Shown here: one piece after another, positions 28,210 through 44,181 of the stretch | Position numbering within the stretch: the first letter of the stretch is position 1 | How the letters are laid out: each line of letters opens with the position of its first letter | NCBI GenBank assembly: GCA_037447605.1 | Contig: CM074814.1 | Coordinates: 439,616 to 483,796 of the forward strand | Source of the DNA: Zygnema circumcarinatum | Lineage: Eukaryota; Streptophyta; Zygnematophyceae; Zygnematales; Zygnemataceae | Direction of reading: 5' to 3' | DNA: 44,181 bases | Translations under genes and position numbers: made by a program | Notes under the pieces: generated by a model | The model's database searches: none | The model's input: only the letters and a program-made list of their open reading frames with translations | What the model was told of the DNA's origin: nothing

Positions 28210-28919
28210 GGCTTAGAAGGAGTCTTCCAAAGGAGGAAGGGGAATGGGGAAGGAAGGACTTAGAAGCTTTCAGGGATTCAGCTTTGGGCCGAGCCGAAAC
28301 CACGAGGAGGGTGTGCAGGCAGGCAGGCAGGCAGGCAGCTGTACAAATTCTTTTTTAGACGTATTTTTTTCCGCTCGTTTGAGTTTTTTTCAGCTGCCCG
28401 GAGGGGGGTAGCGAGTGTGAGTTAGGATTTGTTCATATTAAAAACATTTGTAAGGAGTGTGTAAGCCCGTGACTATATATATGGGGTCTGCCATTTATGC
28501 GAGTTTCAATTGCAAGCAAAGAGCGGCGCCGTTTGTAATGCCATTGCTGTTATAATTCTTCTTCTTCTTCTTGTTGTTGTTGTTCATGTTCGTGTTCGTT
28601 TGCAAGTTTCGCTTGTGATGGTTTAACTCTGTTCAACTATTGAGTCATGTTGTTCGTATGCCATGTTGTCCTATGTCATACGTGAGAGAGAGGGGGAGAG
28701 AGGCAGAGAGAGAGGCAGAGAGAGACAGATAGAGACAGAGACGGACAGAGACAGAGACAGAGACAGACAGAGGGAGAGAGCGAGAGAGAAAAAGAGAGAG
28801 AGAGAGACTAACGTCATTAGACGTCAGAGAGTTGCAAATTGTCAACACATCAATTATTGTAAACTAAAAACCACGAATCCTCGAAACCACGAAAAACGTC
28901 CAAACGCCTCCACGTCCAA

Positions 28920-29010
28920 ACGGTATAAAACCGTACACTTCGTACACATATGTACGAATTTCGTACATTATTCGTACGACCTAACCTCTTGTCGATGTAC
29001 GAAACCCGTA
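28920..29010. promoter_or_regulatory. Cluster of TTCGTACA motifs upstream of the ARF-GAP gene
   Basis: At least six GTAC cores within 90 bases, several as TTCGTACA or its complement, close to the SBP-box factor consensus TNCGTACAA. A TATAAAA sequence lies just before (about 28923-28929). It is about 600 bases upstream of the start codon. Function is inferred from motif likeness only; it may equally be a repeat remnant. Confidence 0.3.
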
Positions 29011-29579
29011 CACTTCTTCCATTGCGAACCGCTGTCATCACGTCAGCTGAAGGGTCACGTCGCCGCCCAAACCGGGACGGCCCAAAAGAATCTCCACCGT
29101 CAAAATTATCGATCGGACGGTTGGATGTACGCGGATGGCCTGTACGGGCAGAAAAAAAAACGCTTCAGAAAATTAGGGCTGCAACTACTCCCCGGGCGGA
29201 CGGGCGGGCCGGTCCGAGGGCGCCGCGTGGCGGGCAGACGGGCAGGGGCGGAGGGGTGGGGCGGCGACAACCGCCGGGGAGAGAGCGGGAGCTGGCAGGG
29301 GAGTGGGCGGGAGCTGGCAGGGGAGAGGGAGAGAAAGGGAGAAAGAGAGGGAGGGAGAGAGAGCGAGGGAGGGGTTGGGAGGGAGAGAGGGAGGGAGGGA
29401 GAGGAGGAAAGGGGAGAGGGGAGGTAGGGAGGGGGAGGGAGAGAGTAAGGGAGAGAGGGAGAGGGAGGGAGAGGGAGAGGTAGCGGAAATAAACTGCGAG
29501 GGAGGAGAGGGGAGAGAGAGAGAAAGGGAGAGGGAGAGAGAGGAGGGAGAGAGCGAGGAAGAGGGAGAAGGAGAGGAAG

Positions 29580-39468
<9,889 letters not shown>

Positions 39469-40012
39469 TAAGGGGGGAGGGAAAAAAAAGGGGTGAGGGG
39501 AGGGGGGTTGGTTGGGAATTTTGGAGGTGATGTGAGGGGCTTGAGTAAATGTAGGGCTATATAGTAAGTAGTTTCCGGGACTGGGATCCGGTCAAGGGAA
39601 GTCATTAGAATCAAGAGGAGGTGCAATTGCACTTGTAGTGGAGAGGGAGGAAGGGAGGGAGAGGGAGAGATAGAAGGCGAGAGGTGTGGGAGGAGAGGCG
39701 AGGGAGGCTTTTGTCAATGAGGCAATGCATTACCAGGGTTGCTCTTTTTCAAACTTGCTAGACTTTTTGGAGAAATCTTGATTTGAAAATTGGCCTCTCA
39801 CACTCCCCCCTCCCCCCCCATCCTTCTCTCTCCTGCTACAAGATTTTTTTTTCATTATTCCGCCCACGAAAGCATTCATGTTGAAGAAATTCTACGGTGT
39901 GTCACTGTCACAGAGCCAATCTACTCCTGAAACCTAACTATTTACATCCTTTAAGAATCCTGAAACCCTAGTGTCTCTATCGGTCTCTCTCACTCTCTCA
40001 TCTTCCAACTTC
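39469..40012. other. Convergent 3' flanks of the ARF-GAP and SDR genes
   Basis: 544 bases between two stop codons. It must hold the 3' untranslated regions and polyadenylation signals of both genes. A GGGAGG tract is at 39640-39670 and a CCCTCC stretch at 39805-39830. No clear AATAAA signal was picked out. Confidence 0.6.
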
Positions 40013-43000
40013 TCATCCAATCTCCCCAAAAAGCTCGCGGTCTGCAATTCTTCGAAACAGAAGGCGGAGTGACCAAAACCCGAAAAGAAAGGTCTGTGCG
40101 GCCCATTCCCATGCATTTTCTGGTTCCGTTTTCCGTGCAACAGCAAACGCAACTGCCGCCTCAAACGCATGGATCGCGACTGCAGTCCACCACACCATTT
40201 GGAGTCCCTCCATAGAAAAGAAAATTATAATCCCGAGCTCTCTCACTACTTCAAAGGGACCCATTAGGGGAGGGGGAAGATATGCTGAAAAAAAGGTCAA
40301 AAGGAGCCCAATTGGAATTAAAATCTGGGCAGCCAATCCCGGGCGAGATACAGATGTCCATTTTTTGGTCCTCCAACAAGCGACCATTTGCCTCATCGCC
40401 TCCTTGGGCTCCACTATGGGAGAGAAGCCGAGCTCGCGGGAGGCTTTGGAGATGGAGAAGTAGTGGTTTGTGCCCATCTGGGGGGGAGGGCGAGAGGTTA
40501 GGGAGGAGAGAGGGGGAGGGTGGGCGGGAGGGGTGAGGGAGGGAGGGAGGGAGGAAGGGAGGGGGGGAGGGGGGGGAGGAAGGAGGGGAGGGAGGGAGGG
40601 GGAAGGGAGGGGGAAGAGATGGGGAAGGGAGGGGGAAGGGAGGGGGAAGAGATGGGGAGGGAGGGGGAAAGGGAGGTACAGGAAAGAAGGGAGGAGTGAG
40701 GAGGGAGGGAGGGGGGAAGGGAGGGGGGAAGGGAGGGGGGAAGGGAGGGAGGGAGGTACAGGAAAGAAGGGAGGAGTGAGGAGGGGGAGGGGGAAGGGAG
40801 GGGGAAGAGATGGGGAAGGGAGGGGGAAGGGAGGGGGAAGGGAGGGGGAAGGGAGGGGGAAGGAAGGGGGAAGGGAGGGAGGGAGGTACAGGAAAGAAGG
40901 GAGGAGTGAGAAAGGATGGAGGGGGGGATGAAGATCTTAAGGGGTTTGAGAGAAAATTACGAAACCAACAGGACGAAAACGGGAGAGATAGAGAGCAAGA
41001 GAGAGGGAGGGGAGAGAGCGAGAGAGAGTGGGACAGGGACCGGGACAGGGACAGGGAGAGGAGGGGAGAGGGAGAAGGAGAGAGAGGGAGTGAGAGAGAG
41101 AGAGAGGGAGGAAGTTTCTCTAATGCCTAACTGCCTTTCTCACCATGTACACATCCGCTGGGAGAAAGAGCGGCTCCGGAATCCACCATTGGTCGAGCGA
41201 TGGATAAAAAAATCGATAAATTCTGTCGATTATTTGGGCAAACTGTAACATGGTTTTTGTGGAAATTCGTCGCTCGGGAAATTGGAAATCATGAGCTTCA
41301 ACGATGGGCTTCAAAAATTCAAAACTATTCACAGGGGCACCTGGAAAAGTTTCCCAAAAAAAAAAAATAGAGAGACGAGGATAACGGATAGGATTTTAGG
41401 GTTTCTGGATTTTTGGTGTATGGAACTTGTGGGTTTTTTGGTTTTTAGGGTTTATAAGTTTGTAGGGTTTTAGGCTTTCTTGGGTTCAGGGAGATTTTTC
41501 ACAATTCTTACCATCAGAGATGAAGTAGACTTGCCCAGCCGCTACTCCCCTCTCCCTCTCTTCCACGCCTTTCCCCCTCTCTCTCGCCTCTCCCTCGTCC
41601 TTCCCCTCTCCCTCTCTTACTCCCTCTCCCTCACTTCTACTCTCCCTCCGAGCCTCCCTCACTTCTCCCCTTGCCCCTTGATACTGATCTCCTTCCCCTC
41701 CCTCCACTCTTCTCTCCCTCTCTCTCCCCCCTCCTGAACCCAAACCCTCCACTTTCTCTGAGGGCAGGCCCATAACTGCCAAAATTTCTGCGTGAACAAA
41801 ATTTTCCACATGGAGCCAGTCCATCAAATCTTCTTCTTTTCCAAATTTTACGAAGAAAATTCCCCATTCGAAAATTTTCATAATTCGCGGAAAATACCGT
41901 TCCTCCCCCGGACCGTAAATTGCAGCGGGACGGAGGACACATGTGTGCATTCGTCCGTTTATCCTGCGTTAAAAAAAAAAAAAGCAGGGGCTCTGAATTG
42001 AATCTAATTTGAGAATTCAAGTGTAAGAAAAAAGGACAAGGACCTTTGGATACCTATTTTTAGAATATGTTTAAAAAATAGGTATCAAAAAGTGCACCTT
42101 GATTACGAGTTATGAAATGTGAAAATTAGACATGGAAATAAGCTACCGAGGATGGAAAATTCGACAAATTTGAGACATCTAAACGTGCGGTAAACCGGGA
42201 TGGCTATGGAGAGAGAGAGGAGACCCGGATAACTCGAGGGAGAGAGAGTATACGCGAATGTGTGGGAGAGAGAGGGAGGGAGAGAGGGAGGGAGAGAGAG
42301 AGGGAGAGAGAGAGTAGGAGAGAGGGCAATGAATAGAGAGGGCGAGAGAGGGCGAGAGGCGTGAGAGAGTGGGAGAGGGCGAGAGAGGGAGAGAGAGAGA
42401 GAGGGGGGGAGAGGGAGATCCATACCCATTTCTCCACCGCATCCCATTGTACTTCAAAACCACTTGTTCTGCGAGAGCTTTACTCCTCCCATATGCCTCC
42501 GCGGGACGCCCCCCCCCCCAATACCCCATTTTCTCGTCCCCATTCTCAATTTCTTGGCCCCCAAAAACGGTTCTATATGTGCTCGTAAATACAAACCGAG
42601 AAATTCCGAACTTGAGACTCTCTTCAAGGAGACAGACAGTTCCGTTGATGTTCACGGAATCTATGCTCGCAGTTTGGAGGGACTTCTTCCCCGAGGCTCC
42701 AACTGAGGCCACATGGAACACGCCGTCCGCTCCGTTGAGGGCAGTTGAGAGGTCCGTTGAACGGCGGATATCGCCTGGTTCAGAGGTTCAGTTTCACGGA
42801 TTCAATCATCAGTTTAACGGATTCAATGATCAGTTTAACGGAGTCAATCATCAGTTTAACTGTTTCAATCATCAGTTTAATGGATTCAATCATAATTTCT
42901 TAAATTTCTAAAAAAAAGTTGTGTTTGCGTTAGACCTTCGATGAGAACGATCCGAGGAATGGTTTGGAGCTCTTTTGCTTTCTCGATTCGCCGATCGAAG

Positions 43001-43518
43001 CAGCGGACTTCTGCAGCTCCTCTGCAGTTTCAATTTAACGGAATCAGTTGAAAAAGACCACATAGGAACAGACCTCCCAAAACCCTAAAACCCTAAATCT
43101 CTAAAACCCAAAATCCAAAAAGCCCCAAATTCTAAAACTCGAAAAATCCAAGTTTTAAAAAAATGCGTTAAGAAGCCCATACCCTTCACAACTCCAAATT
43201 GTCTGCCACCCTCAAAACCTTAAACCCTAAAAGCTAAACCCTAAACCCAAATTTCCACCTTTACCAATTCTCTGCAAAGCTGCCTTACAAATTTCCAAAA
43301 CACCAAAACCGACAAAAAAAAATTATTATCTTCCGAAACTCTAATACCCCAGACTTCAAAACCCGAAACCCTAACCATAAACCTTAATCTTAAACCCTAA
43401 GCCCTAATTTTCACCTTTCTATTAGTTCTCGGCAGAGCCGCCGCCCTTCATAGCCCGCCCCGCCAGTAACGACAAAAACAAAGCCCTCCACGCCTTCCGT
43501 GCTGACAAGTGTCACCAT
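40013..43518 (-). CDS. SDR42E-type 3beta-hydroxysteroid dehydrogenase with DUF4499-like membrane tail
   Basis: Minus-strand exons 43518-43415, 43021-42936, 42774-42426, 41963-41746, 41544-41512, 41340-41144, 40477-40013; 483 aa. Extended short-chain dehydrogenase: the NAD(P)-binding motif TGGAGYEG is near residue 18, the catalytic YGRSK (Tyr-x3-Lys) is in exon 3, and GGQEIENGDE, LRPAAIYGPGE and GQVYFISDG are family blocks. The last exon encodes two or more membrane segments and the ending EWAAQTFLFGFWSLRLLFRR, which resembles DUF4499/TMEM254. This layout and length match plant At2g33630-like proteins, annotated as 3beta-HSD-type; the substrate is unknown and ER membrane location is inferred. 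Exon 4's 3' border (41746) was chosen to keep phase with the small exon 5; a donor at 41753 would break the frame. The start is the only ATG close before the Rossmann motif. Confidence 0.88.
40490..40925 (+). repeat. GGGAGGGGGAA tandem tract in the last SDR intron
   Basis: Degenerate repeats of GGGAGGGGGAAG, with a longer unit containing GAGGTACAGGAAAGAAGG repeated near 40672, 40752 and 40882. In SDR sense it is pyrimidine-rich and ends at the acceptor of exon 7. Confidence 0.85.
41540..41745 (+). repeat. CCCTCTC tract filling SDR intron 4
   Basis: The intron 41745-41545 is nearly all CCCTCTC on plus, so purine-rich in the gene's sense, which leaves its acceptor without a pyrimidine tract. 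Confidence 0.8.
42205..42420 (+). repeat. GAGAGG tract after SDR exon 3
   Basis: GAGAGAGGGA-type repeats directly next to the donor of exon 3 (42425) in intron 3. Frames that read from the exon into it are artefacts. Confidence 0.85.
42798..42897. repeat. 21-bp minisatellite in SDR intron 2
   Basis: Nearly five tandem copies of a 21-base unit containing TTCAATCATCAGTTTAAC, with starts at 42798, 42819, 42840, 42861 and 42882. It sits about 25 bases upstream (in the gene's sense) of exon 3. Units differ by one to three bases. Confidence 0.9.
43075..43405. repeat. AAACCCTAA-rich degenerate telomere-like tract in SDR intron 1
   Basis: Many imperfect AAACCCTAA, AACCCTAAA and AAACCCGAAACCC elements spread over about 330 bases of intron 43414-43022. 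Plant telomere units are CCCTAAA; the spacing here is irregular, so it is not a telomere array. Confidence 0.75.
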
Positions 43519-44181
43519 TTCGCTGGTCGCCCGCGCGGGGCGGCGGCTACATGCTCTCAGTATAACGGAATTAGCATTTACGGAAATACGGATTAGCGTT
43601 AAAAACTGCGCATGGAACGGCGAGGAGAGGGAGGGCACCGAGGGAGAGCCGTATTCTGCACTGCCTCGCGCCGGTCTGCCACGTGGACAGCTCGAGCAGC
43701 TGCCACGTCGGATTGCATGGCACGTGGGAACACTGTTGAGGGGGCAGAGGAGATGCATGTGACCGTTTTAGACTCAGTAGAACGCAACGGGACGGAACTG
43801 AACTGCCGACAGCGAAACGAGAGACGTGGACGGTCGAATTTTTGGCGCGCTCAGTGGCTCAGATCTTCAGAGGATCTGTGTGGTCCACGTGGCGAGGTGC
43901 TGCCACGTGGCAGGACTCCACCACGTGGGCACTTCTTTTTCCCCCTCTCTCTTTTTCTCTCTCTCGCTCGCGCGCGCGCATTGGTAACTACGCTTTTCCA
44001 TCAGTCTTTCCCCATCTTTCATTATCTTTCCCTTCCTCCCTCTACCTTTCTCCCTCCCTCACTCCCGTCCTCGCTTTCTCTTCCTCCGTCCTCTCTCCCT
44101 CCCTCCCTTCCTCCCGCCTCTCTCCCTTCCTCGCTCCTCTTGCCCTCCCTCTCTCGCTTCCTCCGCCCTCTATCCCTCCCC
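43519..44181. other. SDR upstream region to the right edge
   Basis: 43519-43928 is the likely SDR promoter and leader, with the G-box cluster described separately. A short GTTCAG-like stretch is near 43795. 43935-44181 is CTCTC/CCCTCC sequence with a GCGCGCGCG run at 43969-43978. No gene is seen. Confidence 0.6.
43680..43927. promoter_or_regulatory. G-box cluster upstream of the SDR gene
   Basis: Five CACGTG palindromes at 43680, 43721, 43886, 43904 and 43922, plus CACGTC at 43704 and GACGTG at 43823. Several sit in GCCACGTGGC or CCACGTGG contexts. They lie 160-410 bases before the SDR start codon. In plants such sites bind bZIP and bHLH factors and are typical of abscisic acid or light response, so a stress- or light-controlled SDR is a reasonable inference. 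Confidence 0.65.

Larger units (their letters stand above)
27540..29579. other. CCT 3' flank, assembly gap and ARF-GAP upstream region
   Basis: 27540 to about 28100 is probably 3' untranslated and flank of the CCT gene; no gene is recognised. A run of about 23 G precedes the gap. (GCAG)n is at 28314-28338, CTT/GTT triplets at 28556-28582, GAGAGA/CAGAGA at 28681-28809. 28920-29010 is rich in TTCGTACA-type motifs. GGGAGG/GAGAGG tracts at 29275-29580 end at the ARF-GAP ATG. The last part must hold the ARF-GAP promoter and leader. Confidence 0.55.

Noticed and set aside
42798-42897. CRISPR array
   Set aside because: 21-base units are directly adjacent with no spacers, in a eukaryotic intron; it is a minisatellite.
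43075-43405. A chromosome end, suggested by AAACCCTAA motifs
   Set aside because: Units are degenerate and irregularly spaced, and coding exons of the SDR gene lie on both sides.

Overview
This looks like nuclear DNA of a streptophyte (a green plant or a charophyte alga). It has multi-exon genes and plant-type families: NPH3-domain proteins, a CCT-motif-family protein, an ARID5-like ARID+PHD protein, an AGD5/NEV-like ARF-GAP and a plant-type SDR42E/3beta-HSD protein with a C-terminal DUF4499-like tail. It also has a plant-type tRNA-Arg(CCU) and many AAACCCTA (plant telomere-like) motifs. The species cannot be fixed from sequence alone. The DNA is unusually rich in purine/pyrimidine tracts (CCCTCC, CT, GGGAGG), especially in introns, and a 10-N assembly gap sits at 28200-28209.

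Layout. 1-2500: purine tract, an unassigned TATA-box region and a minus-strand tRNA-Arg(CCU). 2504-13400: a tandem cluster of small NPH3-domain genes without a visible BTB domain: copy 1 (2504-3915), copy 2 (6642 onward) running in frame into a deleted relic (2b, to 8749), and copy 3 (9006-10496) with a one-base frameshift. Copies 1 and 3 are each followed by a homologous open frame with one membrane segment (4161-4613, 11080-11424) that lacks a start codon and can be joined to the NPH3 frame by a phase-0 intron. Every copy appears to use a GC-AG intron at the same position. A ~1.3-kb foldback transposable element (11698-13007), itself carrying a nested MITE-like element, split the duplicated 3' flank.

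13925-19790, minus: twelve exons of an ARID5-like chromatin reader; the N-terminal half known from land plants was not found. 22431-27539, plus: a five-exon CCT-motif-family transcriptional regulator, divergent from ARID5. 29580-39468, plus: an eleven-exon ARF-GAP of the AGD5/NEVERSHED type, interrupted by a ~4.4-kb almost pure C/T intron with higher-order repeats. 40013-43518, minus: a seven-exon SDR42E-type dehydrogenase convergent with the ARF-GAP, whose upstream side carries a cluster of G-boxes.

The genes do not form one pathway: signalling (NPH3), chromatin (ARID5), transcription (CCT), vesicle traffic (ARF-GAP) and steroid/sterol-type metabolism (SDR). The points most worth follow-up are the NPH3 cluster with its GC-AG introns and candidate membrane tail exon, and the huge C-rich intron. 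Exon borders were set by hand from splice dinucleotides, reading-phase continuity and remembered family sequences; no alignment or transcript data were available.
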